From: Psettodes erumei
Lineage: Eukaryota; Chordata; Actinopteri; Pleuronectiformes; Psettodidae
DNA length: 64,000 nt
Assembly (NCBI GenBank): GCA_016785225.1
Contig: JAFBJZ010000512.1
Location: 4,873,001 to 4,937,000, forward strand
Direction: 5' to 3'
Within the stretch, counting starts at the first letter, position 1. Each line of letters opens with the position of its first letter. This document shows, one piece after another, positions 45,668 to 59,762 of the stretch. The notes under the pieces are model-generated. The model saw nothing but the letters and a program-made list of their open reading frames with translations, had not been told where the DNA came from and made no database searches. The translations under genes and the position numbers were made by a program.

Positions 45668-47860
45668 TAGATTTCAGGATACAAACACTGATAAAGCAGT
45701 GGTTAATTTGGCCTCTCGCTGTTGCCTAAGCCCGCCTCCTTTTTCTGGCAAATTGCAGAGGTGTGTGCGTCACTGTCGCTGCCTTCCATCCCAGAAAGCC
45801 CGTACTGACTGAACCCCCTCACGCCCCCCAAACACACACACATACACACACACAAAACAACTCAGTGATTGGCTGGCCAGCACGAGAGGGAGAACAGCTC
45901 TATCCCTCCGATCATTTATTCCTCTCATTCCCCAGCTCTCATTTATTCCCGTCGTTCGGTCGCGCCATTTCTCAAACCCGGCTCCTCATTAAGTGTCTGT
46001 CATCGACGCCATTCGTCCACGGCGCCCTGTCGCTCCGCTCCTTCATTCGCCCTTCATGCCATTCCCTCCTCCTCCTACAGCCCGTTCAACTCTTGTTTCC
46101 GAGCCGTATTCAACCGGGGCACGTGACCGCAGGCGGCTTTCATTTCTCTCAAACCGTGCCTTTGCGAGTTCCCTTTCTGTCTTGGACGACTGGGCTGTTG
46201 CACGGCGGCATGACATCACGAGCCTCCCTTTCGGTAGCGGCAAAAAAAAAAATGAAGACCTCGAAGACGCCGATGGGATCACCTGCTGTAAAACTGGAAA
46301 GATAAAGTACCCGGAAACAAGACATTTATAGTGACCTGCCGCTGCTAACTGCATCGCTTTGTGAAACAAGGCTCTCGCAGTCGGCCGCTCCGAGCGTTTT
46401 CACCAGTGTCATAATATCAAAATGACTGCTCGCTGAGGCCGCTGTTGAACTTGAACACTGCTCGCGTGCTGCTGCGCATCAAAGCCCGTTGTGTTTCTGC
46501 TGTCACGTCTGCTTTGGACCCAAACTAGCCTCCTTCCCCTCCTCTGATCTGGTGCAGTAGAACCCGGTTGGGTCGCTCAGGCGAAGGGCCGCGGGATGCG
46601 GCGCGTCAGACCACGCGCGACGAAACCTGGTAACCGCGAGCAAAAGCTTCCCTTCCCCTCGCAGCTTTCAGCTGATTTGCGATTAAATTGCTCTCGATAG
46701 ATCAGCGGATCACGTTCTCCGCCTTGTCGTTCCTCAAGCTCCCTGGGGCTCCACCTTTACACGAGGGTTGATTACCGACGCAACGGGGCAGAGCTGATCT
46801 GGATCCTGGAAAAGTGCTTTGCTTGCATGAGAGACAGCGCCAATTGGCCTCAATGAATAATTTAAATACCGAGGCCCTGCAAACCATGATGTTGACTAAC
46901 GTAGCGCCGACAGAATCGCTAATGGGCTCAGCTGATCCGGACTTGAATTGGTTTGGTAAAAGAGAAACGTGCCGTGATCCGACTGAAAGCTTTGCATGTT
47001 CACAAAAGTTTTCACAAGTTGCTGGGACACGGAACAAGTACGTCGACGTGCTGCGTCTCGAACTAACCCTTTCCCATTCTGAGGGAATGTCCACACTGCC
47101 CGGGGTCTGGATAACGCTGGCAAGACGAGGTTTACAGTGAACAGCAACTGTCTCATCCGCCCGTCGCCGCCCGATGGTCTAACTGCGCTCTCTGTCGGAT
47201 GCCTGAATTTAACTGCAGTAAAGACATCAGGCGATGCTAACAACTCCTTTTATTTTTTTTTGTTTTACCCATCATGAATTTGTTTCCCCTCAGGCAGTGA
47301 AAGCTAACTGACTAAAAGAAAACGCAGTTCACAAAGAACATGCAATGTAATAAACACATGAAATTGCCTCGTCCTCAAATACAAGATAAACACGAGACGC
47401 CGATATGGCGTCCTTTCTTTGATGAAGAACTCATCATCCCGACTCGTCTTGACACTCGCACTTTTTTTCCACCTAACCATGACCTGTTCAACAGAAAGCA
47501 TTCGAGCTTTCAGCCTTAAGTGGACCATTAAGCCTTTACAGCGTGGGACGTGCTCATGGGACAAGTTTTATTCCCACAATGCAACATCACCTCAAAAATC
47601 AGCTCAGGAAAATGACTTTAAAATATATCACGCAATTACACGCGACTGCACAGGTCCTGGATAATATACTGAGTGATGGGCCATTTAACAATTATTAAGC
47701 CTTTTTTTCCTCATAAAATTACATTACATATATATATACACACTCTCTCTCACACACACTTTTTAAAAAACTATTTACCATAGTTCAGCAGAGTACGCTT
47801 GCCCGGGTAAGAAAAGAAGCCATTAGCACTAATGGCATTTGCAAAAAGGGATTTTTCTGT

Positions 47861-48066
47861 GCAATTACATAGCACTTTTCTCGTCTTACCGACCAATCAA
47901 AGTGCGTCATGCTGCAACCATGACGATACACACGTTTATCCGGCGCTCCGGCACTTTTTCTGATGCAGGCTGTGGCTTGGCATCTCGCCCACGGGGCACC
48001 ACGACAAGGAGGCAGGAGGGGCCGGGAATCGAACCACGGGCCTTTGCAGTCCCTTCAAGCCCATCG
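47861..48066 (+). repeat. Teleost dispersed repeat with tRNA-like B-box on the minus strand
   Basis: The blocks CATAGCACTTTTCTCGTCTT, ACCGACCAATCAAAGTGC and CGGGAATCGAACCACGGGCC occur in the order of a high-copy fish repeat that I recall (a 'tagcgcttttctagtctt...gggatcgaaccaccgacc' type). The GGAATCGAACC at 48025-48035 is a match to a pol III B-box on the minus strand (GGTTCGATTCC). No A-box or cloverleaf could be drawn, so this is not a tRNA gene. Confidence 0.6.
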
Positions 48067-48673
48067 CATTTTAAAAGTTCAAGAAAGTTAAATTCCGTAA
48101 TGTTTTTATGACAGCGTCTGCAACTTGAAGATACTCAATTCATGAGGAATACATTAGTCAACATGGATTTTGAATTTGTTGTGTTATGCGTTGCTACACA
48201 TTTGTAGCCTTACATGTGGAGATACTGCACCTGTCGCATGTTCACACATGAAAAAAAAATTTAAGTAGAAATATAAAACCTAATCAGTAAGCGGTCAAAT
48301 CTTCTAGTCTAGACCAGAATTGAATAACTGAATAAAATATTTCTAGTTGCAGTATTTAATAACTCTTTCAGTCCACTAAAAATCAGCTGAAAATACACAT
48401 TTAATATCTGTTGTTTTTTTTTTCCTTGACTTGTCGTATGAGACAGAAACAGGCTGCGAATGCTCTGCAAAGCTTTTGGGGGATTGTTGCTTGCTTGCAC
48501 TGACGGGATGCGTGTCAGCGGTCTCGAACGCGAGTCCCTTCCCGTTTGACGAGGAGAAAGCAGGCCCGGCGCCACGTGAACGCGACTCAGAGAGAACCTG
48601 GGCCCATTCCAAACTCCACTGATGTCCCCACATTTGCGAACCACTTGACCGCGTCGGGTCAAGTTGACATTGG

Positions 48674-48676
<3 letters not shown>

Positions 48677-48706
<30 letters not shown>
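48677..48706. repeat. AG microsatellite
   Basis: A pure AG array of 15 units. Confidence 0.95.
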
Positions 48707-48707
<1 letters not shown>

Positions 48708-51464
48708 CCTGCAAAGGAACCCTGAGTCGTTCTGTGTGTTTGTTCAGACAAAGTGAGAATGAACACAAACGTTCTGCTCCCAGCGACAGGATCAACGATG
48801 CAATATCATATAACTAATATATCACAGGGCTCGTGCCTCTCTCCATGCCGAGGGCCTCCTCTGCTGTTCTGACCCCCCCACACACAGTCGCTGAGCTAAT
48901 TAGCGTTAGCACTTTTACGGCACTTGCATTATCTCCGCCGCAGCCCCTCAGTACGCCACATTAACCGCGGAACAGGCGCCGTCAGCTGCTCTGCAAACAG
49001 CCACAGCCGAAGCGGAGCCGTGGACGGAGACGGCATCGAGCGGAGCGCTATTCAGTGAGATAAAGGCGGGTGCTAATTGCTCGCTTGGAGACCATGATCT
49101 GTGGGATGTTTAACATATGATATACAACAAATGGATAGCACATCCAGTATGTATAGTGGAATTATGCTATTGTATAAAAGTACCACGTGCTCCATTACAG
49201 TATTGATCCTGGTCCCATTGATTTCCCCCGATTCATACCCTGCGCTCTATCACTTTCCATGACACTGTGCTGGTGTGTATCTATTTGTCTATTTTTCCAT
49301 AATCTCTTTTTAACGGATGCGAAGGACATGCGTTAGCGCCGGTGTTGGGTCGGCCTGTCACTGAAGAAGTTATAATTATCCACACTAACGAACGCCCATA
49401 TCTCATTAAAGTGTTCTTGGATCAAACACAGTCACATGAACAGAGCAGCTCCCGATGTGCAAACACTCTGCCGAGACTGTAAATGGTTATTAACAGGAAG
49501 CGTTTCTCACTTTTCCTCTAACACTGCTGTTCGTTTTATACCGTATATCATACAGCTGCTCGAGAAACAAATTCAGCTGAAGCAAAACTCGCGGCTATGA
49601 CTATGAAATATGGCGGTGTGGAAAATCTCTTACATCTTATTAAAGTAAATATCGTAGAAATAACAATAACACTCCGCAATATTACTGAACTCCTGTTTCA
49701 GTGCCTGGACATGCTTATTTATATATATATATATATAATTTTTTATTATTTTTTTCAGAAATCCATACACTCTCTGTGAGGTAAGATAAAAACAGCAGAG
49801 GTCATGTTATGAAAGGCGTCTCTCACTTCGGGTGGCTGGCTTCAAAGATAAACATGGAAAAGCATGGATGTAGCCACATTACAGATTCGATATATTCGAG
49901 TAGTAGGCGCTGAATGTGTGTCATTTTTTTCCCCAAAAGCGCAGGTTCAACCTTAAATATCCTACATCGCTGAAATGTGGGAAAACGTCCCTTAATATCC
50001 GTAAACATATGTTACGCTTAATTAATATTAACAAGTAAAGTTCAAACATTGATTTATATGCGTCAGTCGCGAGGCGCTAAACTATTTATGACAACAGCAG
50101 CCCACGTGTCTAGCGCAGATTAATAATGCATAATTACCCGCCTGCAGCGGATGATAGACAGTGGACCAAGTCTTCGCGCGCTTGTCAGACACTCCTTTGA
50201 TGCCGGATCAATATTCAAAAAAGATAACGAGGAATGCCGCGCGCGCGTCAACACGGCCTCATGGCAGCAGCACGTTCTCGCGTTTGTTGGCTTGAAATCC
50301 ATCTTTCTTTTGGGTGAGCCGATGTAACCGCAGGGATGTAAATCACGGGGCAACCTAGACGTCGCTTGCAGTCGTTTTCAATCGTTTCCCTCTGAGGGCA
50401 TTACTGCACTGGCCAATTTGGGTTCCGGATCTCTTGCCCTTCAGCATCTGCTCCAGCAGTGTGTGCATTTGCGTGCATTTTTTCCCCCCTCCCGCCTCCA
50501 CGCCCTGCTGCGTCTCTCCGGAAACCCGTGCGTGCATGTGTGTCACCGCGAGCTGGCCGAGCAAATTGATATTGTGCCGGGGGGATTTTTGGAGATATGC
50601 AAGTCCGCCGTCACGGCGATGAGAGCGGCACAAAGGCACCGGCGTTGCGGTAAATGTCAGCATGTCAGCGGCCGGGACACGGAATATCCCTCCCCGGCCC
50701 CGACACGCGCATGACAAGGCCAAAACTCGTGGAGACAAGAATAATCCCCCCCTCACATGCAGTAGCCTGCCGGATGGAAAAACAACACATGCACACGCAG
50801 ACACACACACACACACAGGTACAAGCAAGCAAGCCTGAAATGCAGAGACACATCGAGAGACGAAACCTGTAAACATGGAGTTTAATAGCATGCTGCATCT
50901 ACCTTTACCTGCCGCAACTGTGAGTGAACACGACAGACGAATGATTGTGTGTGTGTTTGTGTGCGCGCGTGTGTGTGTAAGGGAATCAAAAGGCATACAT
51001 ATTCAGGTCGTTCCTCGTGTGAGCTCATCCACTCGGCGAGGTTTTCATCCCCATTGCTCCGTCTTTCACTCAGGGAGGGGGAAAAAAACCAAAGGAGCGC
51101 ACGCGTTCGTCAGACAGCGCGCGGCGTTCTGGGAACAGATGCCGCAGTTTCCCCCAGCAGACGAGGAGCCGAGCCGCACGCGTGTGCCGAGAGAGTCCGA
51201 TGCGGGGGCTGTTTGTTTTTGAAGCCGTAGTTCCCGCTCCTGACAGCAGTAACGTTCTGTTGCTGCGAGGTTTCAGCTAACTCCTGTTGACAGGACACGG
51301 GATTCGACACCTGTAACATCAGCCTACGAGCTCTAGTTCCTGAAATCCAAGCAAATATTGTTTTGAAGATTATTTGCGAATGTTCAGAGGCGGCTGCTTG
51401 AGTTCAGTGCCATTTCAGTTCCGTGGTGGCGGCGTGGGGATGCCGTGCAACCACGTGCGAATGG

Positions 51465-51540
51465 AACGCCATTCCCATCAGCCTCAGCCGTACCTCATGT
51501 AGGTGTACCAATTAGCAAATGTTAGCATGCTAATTCACAT
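51465..51540 (+). repeat. Teleost dispersed repeat fragment (forward)
   Basis: ATTCCCATCAGCCTCAGCCG and AATTAGCAAATGTTAGCATG are characteristic blocks of the same fish repeat family as 28850-29360, in the same orientation. Only a short internal part remains. Confidence 0.6.
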
Positions 51541-52834
51541 AGGTATCACCCGGCCTGGGCGTTTGGGGCTTTGGCCTGCAGATTACTTCCGTTAGCCCCA
51601 AATCTTTCTCCACTACGGAGGGCAGTGTTGTCCATTTGTACCTTCAGTGAATAATGTCGTGGCATATGTGTATGCATCACATAGGCCTGGCGAGAATCCT
51701 TTTGGATTCCCGACTGGACTAGAGTCTGGCGAAAAAACATTTGTCTGGAAATAACTGCTGCCCTGGGGTCTGCAAAATGCCCAAATAACACTGATCCACG
51801 AGGGACCAGAATCACTGTGTCCCTCCAGTAAAACCCGCATTACCATGCCGCCGTCGCTGAGTCTAATGCTGTCCTGAGAGGGCCATAATATTCAGAGAAA
51901 ATCCGGGGCCCTGTCCAGAAGGTATTTGTGCTAAATTCCCCGTCTGTATTTTGAGTGACATCCCAGGGTTGTTTTAATCCAGGATCAGGATCAACATCAA
52001 GAGGCCTATCTCACCGCTCTAAATTGGATCAGATCATTGCAACCGCCGCGGCTAAAGTAATTTGATTCTGCAGTAGGGTAGAAGGCAAACTCTTTAAATT
52101 GTGAGCGCTAAATTTTACAATAAATCGTGATTACGGCGCATAAATATTCACACGTAGGACGTGCTGCTCGTGCCGTGAACGCATGCCGTCGCGCTGAACA
52201 CACACATTGGTTTCGTGATTCCCGCCAGTTTCACCGCCGCCTCCACCGTCACATTCCTGCACCGCCCTCCCTGAGGACTGTTCAAGGGGGTGAAATCTGC
52301 TCTCCGCTCACCGTGTTCTGCCTTGACGTTGCTGATGGCATGTGATAACAGCTGTCTCCTGTCTTGGTGCGAGGAGCGTTAGCGGAGCAGGAAGAAGCAA
52401 CGGAACGGACCGTTTCATCGTGCGAGCGCATACACCCGCTCTCTCATTCATTGAGGAAAGAGAAGGGATTCAGTGCTGCAGTGCTGGGAAGTTTTGGGGG
52501 GGGTGGCTGAGCGGGCTGGGGAAGGATGAGACTGGAAAGTACAATTTGAGCTTCTGAGCAGTGGGAACTTAACACTCAGGTTTTTGCTTTTTTTTCTTAG
52601 ATCAAAGTAAAGTCAAGGGTACAGTTGGATCCATATGAAACTATGAACCGATAATAACTTTTGTTGATAAATGTCAGCCAATCAGAGTGATGGATAAAAT
52701 ACTGATAAGTGATTCATGACCTGAAGACCTCAACAGCCATGTCCGCAGCATGGCACTTGACCTACTCTCGGTTTATCCTCAATACAATACTTAGTGGAAT
52801 CATGCAGTGGCCTAATAAATGTGTCATGGTGCAG

Positions 52835-53150
52835 TTTCAGCACTGAGGCATGCATGGCAGGAGGTTGTTGATGATGTTCACCATGTTCACCATGGTGAAC
52901 TCTTAGGTGAGCATTTTAGAACGCTAACTTCCGTCAATTTGCGCTGCGCTCGGCCAGGGCGGAGGGGGATGCCATTCGTTTCCGCAGATAATCGGTCCTA
53001 ATCCAATGTGTTGAACAAATTGAAAGTCTTGACCTGCTGACGGTGGTCGATGAAAAGTCAGGGGTGCCTCTAAAGTCATTACAAATAACACTGGAGGGGA
53101 CGGGAACGTCCGTGCAGAATTGCATGGCGGTTCATCTGATGGCTGTCGAA
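52835..53150 (-). repeat. Teleost dispersed repeat copy (reverse)
   Basis: GAACAAATTGAAAGTCTTGA, CCTGCTGACGGTGGTCGATG, AAAAGTCAGGGGTGCC and TAAAGTCATTACAAATAACA match the reverse strand of the family seen at 28850-29360, as I recall it. It lies about 1.3 kb from the forward fragment at 51465-51540. Confidence 0.6.
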
Positions 53151-55951
53151 GCCCGAAACCAGGAATGTGAACTCCACGCGTCTGCACTCGAGGAAAAATC
53201 AAGATGACTTGTGTAATTTGCATGTTGTGTTCATCCATCTGATGAGTGTTGAGATATTGGCTCTTACTGACCGCCAACATCAGCGAACCCCAAAAACACA
53301 GCATCATATGAAATTGTGATTCATCATCGAGAGTAATTCTGTTTCAAATTGATGTCATTTTAAAAAAGGGAAGGGGGGGGGGTAATCATTACTGCACGGT
53401 TGGAAGGCCATCAACTGTTCCCGGAGCAGAACGCCCACAGCATGCCGTATGAGAATCTGACCGCCGCTCTGCAATTTGTGGACGGCGTTTCTTCATTTCT
53501 CCGGTGAAACGGCTCTTCAGTGAGATGACTGGGTTTGGTTCCACCTCTCCGGCTACATCAGGAGAGAGTAGCTGTATCAAAGCCCATATTATGCAAGCTG
53601 CGGCACAAGGCGCAGCTTGAGAATCTTTTTAGCACCCAAAGTAAACAGAGATAAAATTAAGAAAAATCGCAGATAGCAGATTACATTTCTTTCTCATCTT
53701 GGCGGGGATTCCCAGTCCGATTAATTTAGGCTGCATTCGAAGAGAAATCGCGGTTGAAAGCGGTCAAAACCTCGTTGCGTATTCCCAGCCAAAGGCTGAC
53801 TGACAGCGTGAATGAAAAAAAAAAAAAACAGTGGGCGGACAAGAGAGGAGAGAGCGGAGGGGGGAGGGAGCGGGTGGCTGAATCTCGATAACCTGGTGAG
53901 AGGGTGAGAGGGAGACGGGGGGTTGAAATAAATTGATTGAGTTTGGGAGGGCGATGGTGGACTGGATGAGTCAAAGAGAGGGAGGGGGGGTGGTGGTGGT
54001 GCGCAAACAAATCAGAGACAGAGAGAGCGATGCGGGTGGATTAGAGTCTAATCCATGCCTCTCTGTGTGCGTTCTTATTACATTAGGAGCAGAGCGGGGG
54101 AACGCTGCGCCACGGGCCGACCCCCTCTAACTCCATTCCATTCCACTTGATCAGGCCAAATGATCTGCACTGACCCACGCGGCGCTGGACAGGGAAGCGC
54201 GCGCCACTGTACAAGTCGCCGGCCGTCACTGCGGCGTCAGTGCGTTCGGACGCGGGTTAGGCGTCGTAGGTGGCGAGGGGGTGGGGTAAAGGTCCACGGA
54301 GGACGCACACAACAAGCTGTTCCTGTTTTAGCCATCCCCATCAGATTTTTACAGCAAGCTTCACATTTACATTGATATCTCATTGCAATCCATAATTCAA
54401 CCCAAATTTACATGTTTGCAAAGGCTGCAATCCCTTTTGAGCATTGTACAGATTTGGGTTCGTACTACTACTACTTTGGCCAAATGGTTTTTGAAATGAT
54501 TCCGAACAAATGATGGGCCGCTGTTAGCCTGCTTTGCCACGCTCCACCTTCACCACACGTCTGAGGACGGACCGTCGAACTTTACCCATTTTATGAACCT
54601 GCTCGCCTGAATTTTCATGAATTTTCGGAGATGGGGCACCAATTAACATCACCGCTGCTTTTCATGGTTGTCGTAACCTACACGCCTTCACAAAAGGTTG
54701 ACAGGGTGGTGTTCTGAAGGTCTGATGCATGCGCATGAAACAAATTCATATTTAAACAGCGGCACACAATATTTCATCTTTTGTTTTCTTTTTTTTTTGT
54801 TGTTGCTTCCCAGCCTGCCAGCCAGTATCTTGGAGTCCCTTCGCCTCACATTTCACACCTCCTGCTGTCACTTTAATACGATTTGAATTTTAAAGACATT
54901 TGTTGTGTTTTCTTCAGGAGCTTCCTGAAAAGTCCTCGTCTCCAGGAGCAGCTCTGCTGCTGATCCAATCGGATCCCGGGGAGACCGCCCCACCGGCCAA
55001 TCGATGGGTCCACAATTAGTGTCCTTCTAATTAGAAACCATTGTTGTTAGCGCCGGCTGAGGCAGTTCATTCATCAATATGAAATTAAGCAGCAGCCACT
55101 TAGCATGGGATTACTATCATGACTTCATTTGTATTGGAATCAATTCGTTCGCCGCAGTCATGCCACAAGGCTGCGTGCCAGAGCGCCTGAGGGGTGAGAG
55201 CAAGAAGAAGAGAGGAGAAGAAGAAGAAGAAGAGGAGAGGTACACAAAGAGCGAAAGATGGAAAGAGAGCACAAACTGTGAAATTACTACCGATTCCTTC
55301 CTGAGGAAGTCTTACTTATCGCAAATCGGAGCGAGCAAATGAAAGGAGTAGTGCAAATCAAATAGGCTATCTTAAGCACCTTGGCAATATCCAGCAGCTA
55401 ATAAAACATCCTGTCCGGAGATCGCAGTTTGACACCATGTCCCGCGGTCAAACTGGCTGCGGTTTAGCGGGAATCCATGACACCCTCGACGCATTTCTTT
55501 ACCTTCGCCGGGGAGGTGACGTTTTCACCCACGCCTATTTGCTATTGTCAGCAGGATTACGCAAAAAAGTACTGAACCCTACTGAGTGCCGAGGTGTCTC
55601 CTGGCGTTCGCTGAATGATTGAAGCCGTCTGCGACAATGGCCGCTTGATGAGCACTTCTTACCTCTTGCTGAACGGAGTAATTATTACCTACTTATGTTT
55701 TCATCTTTTTCTTTGACATTTTTGTGAAACACACAACAGAACTTATTCCTGGGGAGGCAGAATTATCTTGTAAAATGAAGTTGGAGAGAGAGCTGCGCAT
55801 AAGGGCGTTTAACCTTAACTTTTTTTTCCTGCTTTATCGTTATTATAAGGATGTTCTCTTTGGACCATAACAAAATTAAAATGTATCTTTATATCGATTT
55901 GTTTATAGCCTGAATGCTGTGAATATTCTCATTTTCCCAGGTCATGGTTAT

Positions 55952-56119
55952 CTCAAGGAAATTTAAATCGAAATCAACTGGACTTGGTTGTAAATCTTTG
56001 AAGACGTTTCACCTCTCATCCAAAATGAGGTGAGGTGATGAAGCCTTTTGGATGAGAGGTGAAATGTCTTCAAAGACTTATAACCAAGTCCAGTTGATTT
56101 CGATTTAAATTTCCTTGAG
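55952..56119. mobile_element. Foldback (MITE-like) element, 168 bp with 74-bp inverted arms
   Basis: The left arm 55952-56025 (starting CTCAAGGAAATTTAAATCGA) and right arm 56046-56119 are reverse complements at 71 of 74 positions around a 20-bp centre. The arm contains GAAGACGTTTCACCTCTCAT, a string that I recall as common in fish genomes. No coding capacity. The three mismatches are all transitions, so the element could be fairly recent. Confidence 0.85.
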
Positions 56120-59100
56120 TTATAGCCTGACTGTCCTCAACTTTTTTACATGATCAGGCAGAGGGGCGTGTTTAGGGTACGTCACACACTAAGAATCATG
56201 TACTGTAATCCTTCTCGTTGTCAATGAATTTAATGCATGGTGTGCGATCTACTTTCCGGAGTTCACGCTCATCCAAAAAAAACGTGCAACAACATTAAAG
56301 GCCCAAAACAAAGAGTAAAAATAAGACTCTTTGCGCAGGCATTCAGGAGGCTTTATTGATGTCAGGCTAAATTTGATTTCTATTACAAGGGGCAGGGAGG
56401 GCTGGAGTGCCCTTGGAAACGAGACTTAGAGGATTGACAAATTGAGTCACTGAGTGCTCGCCCTGAGCGATGGCGAGTTTTGTGATTGACAGCCCGCCGA
56501 GGCCTAAGTCACCCCGAGAACAGCAGCGCCTGTTGCAGTGCTACACGTCACCTACGCACATTCCCTCGAACTTCCCAACTCAACTGAACATCTCTCTGCC
56601 TCAGATCCTGGTTGGGATTCCCTTTCTTGGCACTGTCCGCAGTTTTTGGCCAAGGTCTGCTTGCGCCTCGCGGTCTTCAAAACGAAAGCTGCTTTGTTTT
56701 CGAGCGTGGCGTCAAAGTCAATGCAAGAAAGGTCATCTATTATACAAGTAATGGTAGCTTCACATTTCCTCTCGTAGGCTGAGCTTGACGCTGAGCTCCA
56801 AACTCCCTGCTCTGAGTTTTGATAAATCATGCATTAGCAAATAATGACAACAGCAACAGCATTCAGTAGTAACAGACCCAAAGCTTTGAGTGATAATTAA
56901 AATTTCCAAATCGGCGTGGACTCATAATAACACTGCTGCTAATGTGTTTACATTCATCTTCCCTTTGTTGCTGTTATTATTGCACTTCTTTTGCCGTCCT
57001 GCATCTGAGTCGCCCAACTCAAAGCCCCGCCGCCATCGCTCACGCTGACGCCCTTCCATAATCGAAATCCGCAGATTGTAATTACCACGGAGTCTTGCGT
57101 GGATTCATCTGCGGCTAAATGATGCTTTTCATCCAGAAAATTACCAAAATTCCTTACAGCATTATTAGTGCGTCCGTTCCACTCCCCGGGGCGACCTTCC
57201 ATTCGTCTTCCCTTTATTGTTTTTATCCTCTCCCCGGGCGTAGAGACATGCTCCTCCATCCATGACAGCTCCGGTGCACAGTTGGTGGCTCTCCCAATCT
57301 TAAAAGGCGCAGCCTTTAAGCATGTCTATTTCAATCATCGCAAATAAGACAGAACTCCCACAAAAAGCTTTGTATCATAGAGGGCATTAAGTTATGAAGC
57401 TGAAATAAAGGCAGTGCGTTAACTAATGAAATAAAAATTGGAATTTGGGAAAGAATACATGCACACACATATGAGTATGCACTTGAAACTTTGGTCACAC
57501 AATGGAAGACTACCCCTTTGTTCTGTACACTGTGATGTCTCATCTCGAGAGCCAGCGGGGGTCTGATGACTAATTTGGAGGTGGGTAACACTGCCTTTAC
57601 ATTAATGATTTCATTCCAGCCTTTTCAATTCCTTTAATCCCTTCAAATACTCGTCCTGCATTTCACTGGGGCGAAGAATTGCTTGTGTTTATCTGACCCA
57701 GGGTAATCCAACAACTCAGATAAGACGGCTTTATGCACGAGTTGTCTGCATAGAAATCTGAACGGATGCCGTGAAAACAAAATATGACCAGTGGGTCACA
57801 AGAAAAGCAAATGCGGGGAAAAAAATGTGCAAGATTTGAGGAAAAGCGCCAACTCTGGAAGGCGAAAGGGTGAAGGAAGTAGTGCGTGTCCCTCCCCTCC
57901 CCAACACCACTGAAATGCCCGTCAGAGCTTCACCCAAAAATGGCTCAAAGTGGAGCCATTGGTGTCGCCAGCAGATGAGAGCATGTTTAGCGCTGGGCAG
58001 CCTCCAGGTGCGACTGCGCGTGCCCCTGCATTCATCCCAATAATAACTTCCTTGGGAAAGTATTCATCGCTTCTATTGGGCCATGTTTAAACTGTATCCA
58101 GTGCAGTCAAAGATTAGATCTGGGAATGCGGGGAAGGACCTCGACAAAGTCCGAAGAGACAAGAAGCGCAGGAGGTCAGACAATCAGCTAAACGATCTGA
58201 ACCACGTGACGCAGAAGTGGCAGTGAAAACCAGCAGACCTGCGGTGTCGTTAACAGTGCCTTGTTACCCAAAAAAGCTGTGAGCACACGACCACCGTGTG
58301 CTCACACACACCATTTCACCATTTAGCACTAATCACATCTATTAAATTGGTGAGTATTTGATCACTATTACCAAAGGGGGGAAATGAGCCAAAGTATGAA
58401 AACAAGAACCAAACTTTCAGAATAAGAGGAAGGATCTTGTGGGGGCTTGTTTCGGTGTCTTAAATCCAAACCACAGCCACTCAAGGAGCTCCATGTGGCT
58501 GAGTATAATGTTTGCTGTCTTTACTTTGGTTGGTTAGTGTGTTAACATGCTGTCTGACTGACCGAGGAAGCCAAATCCTAAAATCATGCTCTTGGTGTGA
58601 CTAAAAATATCAGCCATCAGAAACCCGTGCTGATCCAGCCTTTGTCTGCTCTTTGACGTCCATGAACTCTGTTCAAATTTTAAAACCTCAAGTCTGACGG
58701 ACATCCAAACCCTGCAATCTGTTATGCAGGCCTTTCGACCGACAATGCACGCTTTTAACGATCTACGGTCCACAAGAGGGAGGGAAGTTTTATCGGCAGT
58801 ACCGCAGGCGCTCCCCCTGACTGCCCTCGCCATCGTCGGTCCAGCTGCGTCCCGGGCCTGCCAGCTGCTGGCTCGGCTCCAGGCTGCCCGTCGCTGGGGT
58901 CAGCTCAGACAGACGACCGCTCACAGACTGTAAAACACCGCTGACGGCCGAACCGCTCTCGCCATCCATCACGCAGGTGCAGAGACTGTACTTATCCCCC
59001 GAGGGGCTTCTCGAGTGCACGTGCGTGCACACAGCGATGCACGCGCCTTCGAGCCGCCGTTTAGTGAGGAATTATCGATTAGCTCGGTGCAATTAACACA

Positions 59101-59168
59101 CGTTCCCAGGGGGGAATAAATCAGGGCTGATGAATCACTTGTTTGGGTGGTGGAAGTGTGTGGTAGTC

Positions 59169-59178
59169 TGTGTGTGTG

Positions 59179-59220
<42 letters not shown>
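59169..59220. repeat. TG/GT microsatellite, 52 bp
   Basis: Two GT arrays separated by a TT interruption at 59179-59180. Confidence 0.95.
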
Positions 59221-59222
<2 letters not shown>

Positions 59223-59762
59223 AGGTTATTGGGTCATTAAGGTTGAAGGAGTGATCGTCAGGCCCTGAGGTGAGCTGAACTAAAAGTGCCCTGCTAGATG
59301 GTATAAAACTGCTGCTGCACCACAATACTGTGACCCCGAGGCGTCCACTGTGGTCTGACGGACGCGTTTAAAGAGCACGAAGCCCTGAATTTTTCTCACT
59401 GAAAATCACAACGCTGGTAAAAAAGAAAAAAGGCCAGAAAATGCTCGCATGAAAGCTGCCTCCAAAACACAAGGTCCTACGCCGGGTTTCACAGCAAACT
59501 TTTTGTCGTTTTCACTGTTGTGCAAAGCGCCACGAAACAGTACGGATTACACTGAGTGTCTTGCGTTCTGCTACTCCGGCTGCACGTACAGCATTTCATA
59601 AGCCCTGGCATCCACCTATGGGTGCTGAGCCTCAGTTCCCCAGGTGAGGGGTAATAATTGTCACTCCCAAATCCTTGCGGTGCTTAGCTTGCTGTATTCT
59701 TGTGCAGAGCGATGACTTGAGATTAGACGAAAAAAAAAAAATCAACTGAACTATTCTTGCGT

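Noticed and set aside
48025..48035. GGTTCGATTCC on the minus strand as part of a tRNA gene
   Set aside because: Only the B-box matches. No A-box at the right distance and no cloverleaf stems.
50355..50996. Minus-strand open frame of 213 codons
   Set aside because: It is Cys/Val- and Thr/His-rich where it crosses short CA/GT runs, has no recognisable domain, and several overlapping frames are equally open.
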